A DNA stretch of 64,000 nucleotides from Polydactylus sextarius. Taxonomy: Eukaryota > Chordata > Actinopteri > Polynemidae. The stretch covers positions 12,502,587 through 12,566,586 of the forward strand of contig CM028931.1 of NCBI GenBank assembly GCA_016801845.1, given 5' to 3'. The notes beneath the pieces were generated by a model, which had not been told where the DNA came from, searched no databases, and saw only the letters and a list, made by a program, of their open reading frames with translations. Below, piece by piece: positions 25,001 through 34,922 of the stretch (positions are counted from its first letter, which is position 1; every line of letters starts with the position of its first letter). The translations under genes were made by a program, and so were the position numbers.

Positions 25001-28000
25001 ACGTCAAAGACACGTCAGAGACACGTCTGTAACACGTCAGACACGTCAGAGACACGTGTGTTTGAGCTGCAGAGAATCATCATGGAAACGTTGTCACTTC
25101 GTCATCGTGAAGCTGAGACACTAAACGTCTGTGAATTAAATCACCAGAGTTTAACAGTTCGTCTGAAACCACAAGTGACTCAACTCATCATTGATTAGCT
25201 TTAATCATTGATTATTATTGATTAACAGGTCGATTCAACATTAAACACGTTGGACTGAAACCAAACGTCTTTTACTTTATAAAACATTTGAATTATTCAG
25301 ATCTCAGGGTTCTGTGTTCCTGCTGCTGGACCTGGACCTGGACCAGGACCAGGACCAGTTAACTCGTTCCAACTATATGAACAGTCAGACGTCAGGTAAC
25401 AAGACAGTGAATTTATAATGTAACTAATCACTATGAAATAACGATAACTGTTGATCTGAGATGGATTATGTTGAGGTCATTTACTCAACACTGTTTTAAC
25501 ATGTTAACGTGTTGTTAACGTGTTGTTGTAGTCACACGTGGTCTCAGACTCAGTGATTCTCTGCAGCTCAGTCCAACATCTCGTCCTGTGATCAATCCAT
25601 CAGTTTATCATCTCAGCAGCAGCATCAGACGCTGGAGACGGAGAGGAAGAGTCTCCTCCTCCTCAGGGGTCTCTCTCCTTCTTCACCTTCACGTCTCCGG
25701 CCAGGATGGTGGCGATCTCCCCCTGCATGAAGGCCCAGGGCACGTTGGAGCCCACCAGGGGGCACTTCTCCCCGCTGGGGCAGTACACCTCCCCGGAGGC
25801 TCCCTGTGCCTTGATGCTCTCTCTGGAGCAGGGGAAGCAGAACTTGTGGCCGGGGACCGACGGACACTGCACGAAGTGCGTGTCTTCCAACCGTTCGTGG
25901 CAGATGGTGCAGCACAGAGGCCCGCTGTTGGCCATGGGCGAGTCGGGCACGCTCTGTGCCGCGTGCACCTGGTCCATGCCCGCGGACTGCGAAGACGCGG
26001 GCAGCCCGAGGTCTCCGTTGCGGGAGGAGAGGCGCCTCTGGCCGGACACGGAGGCGGGGGACACCGGGCTGCTGCTGTTAAGCCTGGAGGAGGAGGTGGT
26101 GGAGTGAACCGAGTCTCTGTCCTTGTTGGGGGAGTGCGCGTTCCCGAGCGTGTCCGCGACGGACATGAGCGCGGCCATGGGAGACTGTCCGTTCTGCGGG
26201 GGCGCGCCGGGCTCCGGGGGCGTGGCGCGGCCGGAAGAGAGCGCGGGGTGTCCGGGCCCGAGCGGCGGCGGCGGCGGCCCGGAGAACGAGCCCGCGGCCA
26301 TGGAGAGCTTCAGCGCCTCGGTCTGACTGTTGATCCACTGCTGCCGCTGCTGCTCCTCCGTCAGCTTCAGCCCGACGCCGCCGTCCGCGCAGTCCGGCTC
26401 CGGAGACGCTTTCCGCTTCCTCGCCGCGGCTCTGGAGCCGCCGCTGCCCGACGCCAGGGCTCGGCCCGGCAGCAGCAGGGAGGTGGGCAGCAGCGGGAAG
26501 CTGCCGTCGACGAACGGCTGCGGCAGCATGTCCTCCCCCAGACCCTCCTTAAAAAACCGCAGACACTCCGGGAGTAAATCCCCCAGCAGCCGCCAGTCCC
26601 CGGAGCCGTGCTTCTTCTCGTACTCCAGGTACTTGAACCCGGAGGACAACCCGCGGCCGAAGTCCTTCATGCAGTCCTGGTACATCTGCTTGGCGACGCC
26701 CGAGGCGCTGGAGAACACGTTCCCGGAGCCGCTCGGGTACTCGATGAAGATCTTCAGCTCGTAGTCCAGCCCGGGTTTGGACACGGCGTCGAAGGCGAAG
26801 ACCCGACCCACCAGCCCGTGGTCCTTCTTGAAGCGGACGTCGAACGGGGTGCAGCCGGACAGGGTGAGCAGCGTGTCCCGCACCGGCTTCGGTTTGCTGG
26901 CCCACTCCTCCTGCCGGTTCCGAAGGGAGTCGCTCAGCTCCGACAGAGCCTCCGCGTTCCGCTGCTTCTCCTTCAGGTCCCGGTCCTGGTCGGTGCTGGA
27001 CACCGAGGCGGGTCGCTTCCCTCCTGGCTCCGACAGCGGTGACACGCCGACCATGGAGCCCTGCTGGGCGGTTCGGCCCGGTCCGTTCAGCAGGGTCTGC
27101 GGCAGCAGGTTCGGCGGGACGTTCATCTGCCCCGGTACCGACACCAGCCCTCCGTGACTCCGGCTCCTCGAGTTTGGGCTCTGTCGGTTCAGTTCGGGCG
27201 GTCCGTCGTCCGGTTTAAACCCGTTGGATCCGAGTCCGTTGGGCATCCTCCCGCCGCCGTAGTCGAACCGAGCCCGGCTGTCCGCGCCGAGCGAGTACCG
27301 GTCCAACCCGGGCTGCTGGGACTTTCCCGGTCCGTCCGCCTGGTGGTGGTGGTTGAGCTGCGCCACCGGCTCCTTCCCGGTCAGTAACACCGCCTGGCTC
27401 TTCGCCATGACAGGCTGCTGCTGCTGCTGCTGCGGCGGGGGAGGCGGCGGTCCTCCGGCGGGGGACCGGGCCTCCTGGAAGCCGTGCGCCCGCTTTAGGT
27501 GCCGCGTCGTCTCGATGACGAACTCGATCCGGTCCGCGCCCTCGTAGTTGACGCAGCCGCGACACACGGGCTCGGTGAAGTCCCAGATCATGGCCCAGGG
27601 CATGCGGGGCAGGTCGCACAGGTAACACGACTGCCTGCGGGACGAGGAGACCTGCGGGGAGGACATCTTCCCTCGGCCCGGCTCCCTCCCTGCCTCCTCC
27701 GGCGGATCCTCGGTTCCTCGGGCGGAGACGGAGACTGAGACCCAGAGAGGAGCGCGGACAGGCGGTCACTGCAGCTGCTCTGCTCCGCTCAGGTTATTGT
27801 TCCTCCTGCTGCTGGAGCTCCGTGTTGCTGCAGAGATGGAGGGGGAGGAGGGGGAGGGGGGTCTGCGTTTTTTCCCTGCATGCACCGCTCCCAGAGAAGC
27901 TGAGGAATTTAGATTGAGCCTCCCCCATCCCTCCCCCTCCCCCTCCTCACCCACAACCCAGGAATGCCACCTGGTAGAGTAAGTGACGTCACCGCCCCTC

Positions 28001-28831
28001 CCCCCCGCTGCTCCTCACAGACTGAGATGACATGATGCCACTTGTTGCCCCCACCTCCTCCATCTCCTCCACCTCCTCCTCCTCCTCCACCTCCTCCTCC
28101 TCCTCCACCTCCTCCTCCTCCTCCACCCCCAGTCTGAGGAGCTGCAGCAGCTTCAGTCTGAACCAAACACGAGCAGAATCTGAGACCACATCAGACCACA
28201 TCAGTCCGGCCCACGTGGGTCCAGACTGGGCCAAACATAACATTCAACTTTTAGAACATTATTGATCTTTTATTATCATTCGACTTGTCGTTGTAGGAGC
28301 CTGCGATGCTCGTCATGAATGAATCTTTGAGTCTTTGCGTCTCTGAGTCTGAGTGCAGTGTCAGCGGCGGTGGACCTCAGACCTCAGACCAGTTCCAGTC
28401 TTCAGGTCTGTAATTGATGGTTTCTTCAATCGTTTCTGAGTCGCCTCAAGGTTTTTCCAGACTTTTCCAGGCCTGGAGACGTACGAGGCCTCGTGATCCT
28501 GAATACCTGGTCACGTAAGAGACCTGGTCCACGTCCAGACCAGCAGCCTGACGTCTCTGTTCCTGAGACATCACAGCCTTTCTGATGACGTCACGTGTCC
28601 TGCAGCACACGTATGACCTGCCGCCGGATGTTAACGTGTCACAGACATGAAACCACATGTGTCTTGTTGCTAGGCAGGTTTCACCTCCGTTAGCCCCTCC
28701 CCCTCTCTCTCTCTCAGTGTAGTGCGGCTCGATCGCCCGACTCTTTGTGTCTGTTTCTCGTCTCAAAACGACGACGTCGACCTGATGTTTGTGAACTGAT
28801 TCACACGACTGGACGCAGCATTTATGCTCTG

Positions 28832-28882
<51 letters not shown>

Positions 28883-28967
28883 AGACACAAAATACATAAA
28901 GACATGAAGTCATTGTCTTCAACCAGTTGACTTGACACTGAAGCTTCACTGAGGGTTTGATGCTCTG

Positions 28968-29001
<34 letters not shown>

Positions 29002-31023
29002 GTACCGGCTGCGTTGCTATGGTAACGCGCCGCGAGGAGGATGAAGCTGCAGCTTCGCTCGCCCTGAATGATTATGCAAATCAAGCGTCTCTCTCTCTGC
29101 TGCAGAGCTCAGACTGTTTTGTTCTGACAAAACCAACGTTGAGACGAGAAGCAGCAGCGTTTATCGCCGTGGTAACAGATGTGTGAGGGGGCGGAGCCGT
29201 GACTCGATGTGTTTGGACCAGAACCAAGACGAGGACTCAGCTGGTCCTGGTTTCAGTCCAGTCTGATTCATTCAGTGTGTGTTCTACCCCCCGTCCCCTC
29301 CCCCTCCTTCACCTGCTTTGCTCTGTCCATCGGTCATGGGTGGGTGTTGCCATGGCAACTGGGCCGGTCTCCACAGCAGCAGCAGCAGCAGCGTTGACTC
29401 CGGTTGCCGTGGAGCCTCGGTGGCGGTTGCCAAGGACGTTCTCTGATGGAGGAAGAAACGTGGTCAGAGATATAAAAATAAATATGTTATAAATAATAAT
29501 CAATAATCATGATACACAAGAGGCAGGAAGTCACCAGTGGAAACATGAGACATTGTTTAATTAACTATAACATGTAATTTAATATGAAACGGTTCTGAAT
29601 CAAACAGAAAATAATGATATGAAGAGATTTAATTGATGGAGCATTGATAGAGTATTGATGAATCATTGAAGGGCATTGATAGAGTATTGAAATGGAGCAT
29701 TGATAGTGTATTAATAGAGTATTGATGGTGTATTGATGAAGTATTGATGGAGCATTGATAGGGCATTGATAGAGTATTGATGGTGTATTGATAGAGTATT
29801 GATGGAGCATTGATAGAGTATTGATGGAGCATTGATAGAGTATTGATGGTGTATTGATAGACTACACTTCATGTCAGAGCTGTAGAGACCTGAACATCAG
29901 ACAGATCCGCGTCTTCGTTCAGTTAAACTCAACATGTTTCTGTCGTTTAAACATTTTTTAAAGAACAAAGAAGCTGAAAACGTCTGAAAACACCAATGAC
30001 ATCATTTCATTTCTCCACAACACACACACTTATCTAACACACACACTCATCTAACACACACACTCAGCTGCAGAACATCAGACCTGAAACCAAAAATAAC
30101 CTGCTGCTACAAACAGCCACGTTACCATGACAACCTCATCTCCATCCTCACACACACTGTTCTGCTGCATCAGTCCTGTTACACCTGCTGTTGCTACTGC
30201 TGCCACCTGCTGGTCACTGACATCATCACCATCACATCATCATCATCACGTTTATTTGTTCGTCGTCAACAGGACTTTTATTCTAAAGGGACATGAGAGG
30301 AAATGTGTGTACCTGCAGTGTCCAGGTGTGTCACCTGAAGTTGACCTGAAGCAGTGAGGTCAGAGGTCACGTGGGCGTGGCCTGTCACGATCCTGAGGGC
30401 CGACTCCAGCAGCTGACTCTGATTGGACGAGAGAATGGCCAATCAGAGAGCAGAGAGACGAGTGTGTGTGTTTGGGAGGAGACGAGTGTGTTTACCTGTA
30501 GTTGTAGCTGGCAGCTCTGCACCGTTTCCAGCTGCTGTTGGCTCAGGCTCCGGCCCCTGGCGCCGCCCTCCCTGAGGTCACAGCAGCCAGTGATGTCATA
30601 GTGATGTCACAGAACATGTGTGTGTGTGTGTGTGTGTGTGTCCTACCTGTCCGTCTGCAGCAGCTGCTGGACGTCGTCTGACAACTGAGACACACGGGAC
30701 GCCATCTCTGACTGGACCTGCAGTAGTAGACGTTAGTAGACGTTAGTAGACGTTAGTAGACGTTAGTAGACGTTAGTAGACGTTAGTAGCAGTAGTGACG
30801 TGTACGTACCCTGATGAGCGGTGCAGTAGCAGCCATGGCAGCGGCAGTAGCAGCGGCAGCGGCGGCGGTGGCAGCGTCTCCTATGTGGCGAGCAGGAAGC
30901 TCCGCCTCCATCAGGGCCTCGTCCTGGGAGGTGGCGCTGACTGCTGGTGCATGCTGGGAGCTGGGCTGCAGGTCCAGGACCGTCACTGGGACCTCCCTCC
31001 TACAGGGGGCGCTGTGAGCTCTG

Positions 31024-31067
<44 letters not shown>

Positions 31068-31965
31068 AGTGTTAGTGTGTGTGTGTGTGTGTGTTAGTGT
31101 GTGTGTGTGTTCTCACCGTTGTCTCAGAGCAGCGAACACGACACCTCGACCTCCAGCTGTGAAACGTGACGTCAGGAGGTCGTGACCTGTGAGTGATGAT
31201 GTCAGTGATGATGTCAGAGGAAGCGGAGTCAGAGGTCACCTGTTAGCATGTTAGCACAGTGGTCTCACCTGGCTGCTGCTCGCTACGTGACCCAGCAGAG
31301 GTCTTCATGTTGGGGCTCCGCTGAGGAGGAGGAGGCTGGAGGAGAATCAATAACCATTATTATTACCGATCAATAATTATTGATAAACAGCTGTGATTCA
31401 GTAACAAACTCACTCTTGGTGTTGGTTCCCTGTTCTCTTTGGTCTGTTTGTTCCACCTGTCTGAGACCATCAATGATACATCATCAGTGATCAATACACC
31501 ATCAGTGATACTGACCAATCAGTGATCAATACACCATCGGTGATCAATACGCCATCAGTAATACTGACCAATCAGTGATCAATACACCATCAATGATACA
31601 CTGATCAGTGATCAATAATTACAGACTAATCAATAATAAAACATCCGCCTACCGGGACTTTTACCGGACCGTCCTGCCGCTGCTGGCCGCGGAGCAGCGC
31701 TCATGTCCGGCTTGTGTGGTGGTTTCTGCCGCCGGGTCTGGGTCCGCGGGTCCTGCGGAGGCACCGGGGCAGAGTCCCGCAGCTTCTGGACCGTGATGTG
31801 GACCGACGCGGGTGCCGGTCCATCTTCGGGTCTCCGGTCCAGCGGGAGAATCCTGGTGGAGCGGATTAAAACGTCCCCGGGGTCCGAGCTGCAGGACTGA
31901 TCCGGGCTGAAGAGACCGGCTGAGTCCCGGGGAGGACGAGACCCGGTGGCGGGTTGACGGAGCAT
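15194..31965 (-). CDS. talpid3: TALPID3 centrosomal/ciliary protein (KIAA0586 orthologue), 26 coding exons
   Basis: Talpid3 is a centriole/basal-body protein needed for ciliogenesis and Hedgehog signalling. Exons are 31653-31965, 31414-31460, 31269-31320, 31117-31186, 30810-30999, 30647-30717, 30496-30571, 30335-30418, 29313-29442, 20607-21300, 20408-20480, 19967-20330, 19746-19898, 19560-19675, 19240-19488, 18831-19021, 18627-18751, 18362-18552, 18126-18282, 17680-17842, 17320-17575, 17143-17198, 16978-17070, 16787-16904, 16475-16702 and 15194-15315. The total is about 1460 codons. Family landmarks are an Ala-rich block ending ATAPLIR (exon 5), the core coiled coil ILEENLESLLRAKTG and DEIRIKKTVDAWI (exons 10-11), YLTRLYGRAPYDG and LKKSPYLRL (exon 12), FPGTNFLSVADVVQ (exon 15), LQLFVDSNVSVDS (exon 18) and WGDAELPLDEE (exon 20). 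Exon 21 has a frame conflict. The large intron 21301-29312 contains irf2bpl. Exons 1-3 are the least certain. Confidence 0.92.
16475..16702 (-). CDS. talpid3: talpid3 penultimate exon with optional 78-nt in-frame intron
   Basis: This exon reads through a (GTT)9 tract giving poly-Asn. Within it, 16515-16592 (78 nt, a multiple of 3) starts with gtgac and ends with a ccag acceptor. It can be retained, giving an insert of THTHTH plus poly-Asn, or removed without changing frame. Both outcomes join to the terminal exon in phase. Confidence 0.6.
17320..17575 (-). CDS. talpid3: talpid3 Pro/Ser-rich exon with unresolved reading frame
   Basis: Joined to the preceding exon at its strong gtatgt donor, this exon begins MMSVAEEEPPLSSPVPPPP, close to human TALPID3 MSVAKDEEP followed by prolines. 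That frame stops at CAG TGA near 17401. The second half makes sense only in another frame (TVTTGTEAALRHISEGELL, human SVTVTETETL..ISEGEIL), which also fits the next exon. The two frames meet inside a CCT/GAGGAG simple repeat. Confidence 0.6.
17584..17665. repeat. Tandem E-box array (ggtcacgtgatcacat) in a talpid3 intron
   Basis: The 104-bp intron between talpid3 exons 20 and 21 is mostly units of catggtcacgtgatca. It holds five perfect CACGTG palindromes at 17600, 17616, 17640, 17648 and 17656. Confidence 0.85.
19325..19465 (-). repeat. talpid3: Coding 21-bp minisatellite in talpid3 exon 15 (PPPPLHQ heptads)
   Basis: About six 21-bp units inside exon 19240-19488 translate in frame as PPPPLHQ. 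They stand just before the conserved EVKSDDDDVFPGTNF segment. Unit length is a multiple of three, so copy-number change would not break the frame. Confidence 0.85.
20790..21118 (-). repeat. talpid3: Coding Q/N-rich 15-bp repeat tract in talpid3 exon 10
   Basis: About 110 residues dominated by QQNQ, QNQSQ and NQYQQ motifs are encoded by imperfect 15-bp units (complement of tggttctgctggtac). The tract sits directly N-terminal to the conserved coiled coil that TALPID3 needs at the centriole. The human sequence as I recall it has no comparable tract. Confidence 0.8.
21301..22142. other. talpid3 large intron, part left of the CTA array
   Basis: No coding exon is recognised. A cttttattgtgaaac motif lies at 21760 and a (CA)n tract at about 21973-22009. 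Short talpid3 exons corresponding to the variable human region before the coiled coil could be hidden in this intron. Confidence 0.5.
22143..22996. repeat. 11-bp minisatellite (tactactacag)
   Basis: About 75 units, with tactactacaa, (CTA)n and ccacagc variants in the middle (22400-22620). Because 11 is not a multiple of three and the unit has no plus-strand stop, every plus frame is open and reads VLLQYYYSTTT repeats. I judge these ORFs to be artefacts. Confidence 0.95.
23101..23622. repeat. 27-bp minisatellite (gctaacgctagctgaaaggataaccat)
   Basis: About 19 units with only a few alternating variants (cgctagc/cgttagc; ataacaat/ataaccat/atcaccat). The unit is 9 codons long and open on both strands (MLTLAERIT on plus, MVILSASVS on minus). 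It lies inside the large talpid3 intron, left of irf2bpl. Confidence 0.95.
24290..25060. repeat. 12-bp minisatellite (gacacgtctgaa / aacacgtcagag)
   Basis: Roughly 64 degenerate 12-bp units, each with an ACGT core (cacgtc or catgtc), lie downstream of irf2bpl within the talpid3 intron. Homogeneity rises toward 24770-24940, where a higher-order unit of about 48-60 bp repeats. Confidence 0.93.
25663..27666 (-). CDS. irf2bpl: Interferon regulatory factor 2-binding protein-like, intronless, 667 aa
   Basis: A single exon carries a complete ORF. IRF2BPL is a nuclear zinc-finger/RING protein acting in transcriptional regulation and as an E3 ubiquitin ligase. The N-terminal C4 zinc finger spans residues about 14-60 (CYLCDLPRMPWAMIWDF then VCRGCVNYEGADRIEFVIE). 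A short PPPPPPQQQQQQ tract lies near residue 75, much shorter than the human polyglutamine. The middle conserved block includes LTLSGCTPFDVRFKKDHGL, FAFDAVSKPGLDYELK and GVAKQMYQDCMKDFGRG. The C-terminal RING starts at residue 585 (CCTICHERL .. FCFPCSRESIKAQG .. YCPSGEKCPLVG). The ATG at 27666 matches the family N-terminus MSxxQVSSSRRQSCYLC. IRF2BP1 and IRF2BP2 were considered, but the full-length match favours IRF2BPL. The gene lies wholly inside a talpid3 intron on the same strand. Confidence 0.96.
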   Translation of the reverse strand: MSSPQVSSSRRQSCYLCDLPRMPWAMIWDFTEPVCRGCVNYEGADRIEFVIETTRHLKRAHGFQEARSPAGGPPPPPPQQQQQQPVMAKSQAVLLTGKEPVAQLNHHHQADGPGKSQQPGLDRYSLGADSRARFDYGGGRMPNGLGSNGFKPDDGPPELNRQSPNSRSRSHGGLVSVPGQMNVPPNLLPQTLLNGPGRTAQQGSMVGVSPLSEPGGKRPASVSSTDQDRDLKEKQRNAEALSELSDSLRNRQEEWASKPKPVRDTLLTLSGCTPFDVRFKKDHGLVGRVFAFDAVSKPGLDYELKIFIEYPSGSGNVFSSASGVAKQMYQDCMKDFGRGLSSGFKYLEYEKKHGSGDWRLLGDLLPECLRFFKEGLGEDMLPQPFVDGSFPLLPTSLLLPGRALASGSGGSRAAARKRKASPEPDCADGGVGLKLTEEQQRQQWINSQTEALKLSMAAGSFSGPPPPPLGPGHPALSSGRATPPEPGAPPQNGQSPMAALMSVADTLGNAHSPNKDRDSVHSTTSSSRLNSSSPVSPASVSGQRRLSSRNGDLGLPASSQSAGMDQVHAAQSVPDSPMANSGPLCCTICHERLEDTHFVQCPSVPGHKFCFPCSRESIKAQGASGEVYCPSGEKCPLVGSNVPWAFMQGEIATILAGDVKVKKERDP
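27667..28270 (-). promoter_or_regulatory. irf2bpl 5' UTR/promoter with (CTC)n stretch
   Basis: GC-rich sequence upstream of the irf2bpl ATG is followed by a CTCCTC/CCACCT microsatellite at 28050-28125. It sits within the talpid3 intron, so irf2bpl must carry its own promoter here. The transcription start cannot be placed by eye. Confidence 0.5.
28271..29312. other. Rest of the large talpid3 intron (right part)
   Basis: (CA)n tracts lie at about 28836-28880 and 28970-28999. No exon is recognised. A short ATGCAAAT-like octamer (tatgcaaatc) lies near 29073. Confidence 0.5.
29640..29865. repeat. 12-bp repeat (attgatagagt / attgatggagc) in talpid3 intron 8
   Basis: About 18 units of 11-12 bp alternate between two variants. 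The array lies between talpid3 exons 9 (29313-29442) and 8 (30335-30418). Minus-strand reading gives YQCSINTLSI-type artefact peptides. Confidence 0.88.
30722..30789. repeat. 10-bp repeat (agacgttagt) in talpid3 intron 5
   Basis: Seven tandem decamers occupy most of the 92-bp intron between talpid3 exons 5 and 6. Confidence 0.9.
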
Positions 31966-33109
31966 CAGCGGAGCGTTAGCATCAAAGCTAACAGCTGCTA
32001 GCTGAGTTCAAACTTCCCGCTGCGGCGTCAAACGGCCGCGGGAAACGTTACAACCGCACGAGGGAAGATTAGAGTCACGAGGATGAATTGACACAAAGAT
32101 TAAAAAAGTTTAAAACTGAAAATAAAAACTGAAACATGAAGAAACGAAGCGGAAATAAAAACAAACTAAAGTGGAAACGAGATAAATCTGCAAACAGCAA
32201 CAGTTGCTGACGACTACGTCACTTCCGCTTCCGGTTTCAAAGAGGTTATAAAGAACTACAGACAGAGGTCTCACTCCGCCTCCAAAACACTAGTTGTTGC
32301 CGCCATCTTGTGGCCGCGAAGGGTTAAAGCAGAAACACTGAAAAATACGATTAAATACATTTGTTTATTATCCTTGTTGATTTAACTTGTTTATTAAATA
32401 TTTAATTAATTAGTAAGTTTGTGTTTTTAATAAATGTTAAATTGAATAAATAAACGTTGTTATTTATTTTAACTGTAAACTCTGGGTAGGAACCAATGTT
32501 CTCTGTAGTTTCTCTCCGGACGGATTTTGACAACAGCGTCGACTCAGAGGTCAAACTTTCGTCTCAACGTTTCGTTTTTCTCCCTATTTCTAGTTATTCT
32601 TTTTAAAATTGTTCTAATTATCGATTATTAATTAATTATTAAATAGTTGTATTTAAACTGTGGTTAAAATTAAGCAGATTCGCCACAATTAATCTTTGAG
32701 TAAATCAAATTAAATAATCTGTCGAATCTGCGGCTGCGTTTCTCTCCGCATGTCCTTTAGTCCGCTGGAAGCAAATCTCACTTCAAACACCGACTCCAGG
32801 TCAGTTTTAAACGTCTTCTCTTCATTATTTCACACTTTAAACGTCACAGTGTTTGTGTCCGAAGCTTCACCGGCGTCATGTCCCGTTAAACCGTTAAACC
32901 CGGTAACACGACGAGATAACCCCGGAAACCGGTGAGCTGTTAGCTGTTAGCTTAGTGAGCTAACCGTGGTGAATACTGTTTCAGCCGAGACGAGAGAGGA
33001 CACGTCCACGACGAACTGTTTGATATGAACACGAGATAAAATGTTAGTGTCCTACAGAGACATCTGTCACATCTGTCTGTCCTACAGAACCAGGTGAGGA
33101 CAGGGAGAC
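31966..33109. promoter_or_regulatory. Bidirectional talpid3 (-) / timm9 (+) promoter region
   Basis: The two start codons face away from each other 1.1 kb apart. Two tandem ETS cores (acttccgcttccgg) lie at 32221-32234 and a YY1-type gccgccatcttg at 32300-32311; both are common at housekeeping promoters. For timm9, a likely noncoding exon ends at 32931 before gtgagc. An acceptor at 33086-33087 (cctacag) starts the exon containing the ATG. An AT-rich segment lies at 32330-32720. Confidence 0.6.
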
Positions 33110-34722
33110 ATGGCGGTGCAGGTGTCGGAGTCCGACCAGATCAAACAGGTGAGACTTGTTGGACAAATGAAGACAGAGTGTCTCATGTCTCTGTTGTCTC
33201 TGGTGTCTCATGTCTTGTCCTGGTGTCTCATGTCTCTGGTGTCTCATGTCTCTGGTGTCTATTGTCTCATGTCTCTGGTGTCTCATGTCTCTTGTCTCTG
33301 GTGTCTCATGTCTCTGGTGTCTCATGTCTCTGGTGTCTCATGTCTCTGGTGTCTCATGTCTCTGGTGTCTCATGTCTCATGTCTCTGGTGTCTCATGTCT
33401 CTGGTGTCTCATGTCTCATGTCTCTGGTGTCTCATGTCCTGGTGTCTCATGTCTCTGGTGTCTCATGTCTCTGGTGTCTCATGTCTCTGGTGTCTCATGT
33501 CTCTTGTCTCTGGTGTCTCTTGTCTCTGGTGTCTCATGTCTCTGGTGTCTCTGGTGTCTCATGTCTCTGGTGTCCATGTCCTGGTGTCTCATGTCTCTGG
33601 TGTCTCATGTCTCTGGTGTCCCATGTGTCTGGTGTGTCTCTGGTGTCTCATGTCTCTGGTGTCATGTCCTGGTGTCTCTGGTGTGTCTCATGTCTCTGGT
33701 GTCTCATGTCTCTGGTGTCCCATGTCCTGGTGTCCATGTCTCTGTGTCTCATGTCTCTTGTCTCTGGTGTCTCATGTCTCTGGTGTCTCATGTCTCTGGT
33801 GTCTCATGTCTCTGGTGTCTCATGTCTCTGGTGTCTCATGTCTCTGGTGTCTGGTGTCTCATGTCTCTGGTGTCTCTGGTGTCTCATGTCTCTGGTGTCT
33901 CATGTCTCTGTCTCTCTCTGGTGTGTCTCTTGTCTCTGGTGTCTCATGTCTCTGGTGTCTCATGTCTCTGGTGTCTCATGTCTCATGTCTCTGGTGTCTC
34001 ATGTCTCTGGTGTCTCTGGTGTCTCATGTCTCTGGTGTCTCATGTCTCTGGTGTCTCATGTCTCATGTCTCTGGTGTCTCATGTCTCATGTCTCTGGTGT
34101 CTCATGTCTCTGGTGTCTCATGTCTCTGGTGTCTCATGTCTCTGGTGTCTCATGTCTCTGGTGTCTCATGTCTCTGGTGTCTCATGTCTCTGGTGTCTCA
34201 TGTCTTGTCTCTGATGTCTCTTGTCTCTGGTGTCTCATGTCTCATGTCTCTGGTGTCTCTTGTCTCTGATGTCTCATGTCTCTGGTGTCTCATGTCTCAT
34301 GTCTCTGGTGTCTCATGTCTCTGGTGTCTCATGTCTCTGGTGTCTCATGTCTCTGGTGTCCCAGTTTAAAGAGTTCCTGGGGACATACAACAAGGTGACG
34401 GAGAACTGCTTCATGGATTGTGTCAAAGATTTCACCAGCAGAGACGTGAAGCCGGACGAGGTAAGAACATGTGGTTCGTAGGTGGACCTGGTCTCTGGAC
34501 CTGGTCTCTGGACCTGGTCTCTGGTCTCTGGACATGGATCAGGATAAACACTTGATAGTCATGACCTGTGTGTCCGTCTGTCCACAGTCCAGCTGCTCTG
34601 AGTCGTGTTTACAGAAATACCTGAAGATGACGCAGAGAATCTCCATGAGGTTCCAGGAATATCACATCCAACAGAACGAGGCTCTGGCTGCTAAAGCCGG
34701 TCTGCTGGGTCAGCCTCGCTGA
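33110..34722 (+). CDS. timm9: Mitochondrial import inner membrane translocase subunit Tim9, 3 coding exons
   Basis: Exons are 33110-33148, 34365-34460 and 34588-34722, giving 89 aa, identical in length to human TIMM9. Tim9 forms the hexameric TIM9-TIM10 chaperone of the mitochondrial intermembrane space, which carries hydrophobic precursors to TIM22. The twin CX3C motif is intact: CFMDC and CSESC, separated by about 15 residues that include DFTSRDVKPDE. These cysteines form the two intramolecular disulfides. Exon 1 encodes MAVQVSESDQIKQ. Intron 1 is almost wholly minisatellite, and even the acceptor (gtcccag) is a variant repeat unit. A poly(A) signal AATAAA lies at 34917-34922. The gene is head-to-head with talpid3 and tail-to-tail with arid4a. 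Confidence 0.97.
33178..34362. repeat. 16-bp minisatellite (tctctggtgtctcatg) filling timm9 intron 1
   Basis: About 70 units with occasional 8-bp (catgtctc, tggtgtct) insertions or deletions span the intron from 30 bp after the donor to the acceptor. The plus strand has no stop in most frames, so ORFs of 334-419 codons (SLVSHVSGVSCLWCLM) appear. They are artefacts. Confidence 0.97.
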
Positions 34723-34922
34723 GCCGGACCGGACCTGGACCGGATCACAGACTGAGCCTGGGTCAAGACGTCAGATGATAGACAGACTCTGACCTGCAGC
34801 TGCTGAACACAAAGCATCATGGGAGATGTAGTGTTGAACGTTTGTTTGTTTGTTTTTGTTTTTTATTATTAAACCTGATGAACCTCTGACGTCTGTTTCC
34901 TGTTTCACCTCAACACAATAAA

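Noticed and set aside
25588..26577. Plus-strand 329-codon ORF opposite irf2bpl
   Set aside because: It is an antisense shadow of the conserved irf2bpl frame. High GC removes stops; the minus-strand protein is clearly the real one.
33094..34369. ORFs of 334-419 codons (SLVSHVSGVSCLW repeats)
   Set aside because: They read through timm9 intron 1 repeats. The flanking exons and phases show this is an intron.
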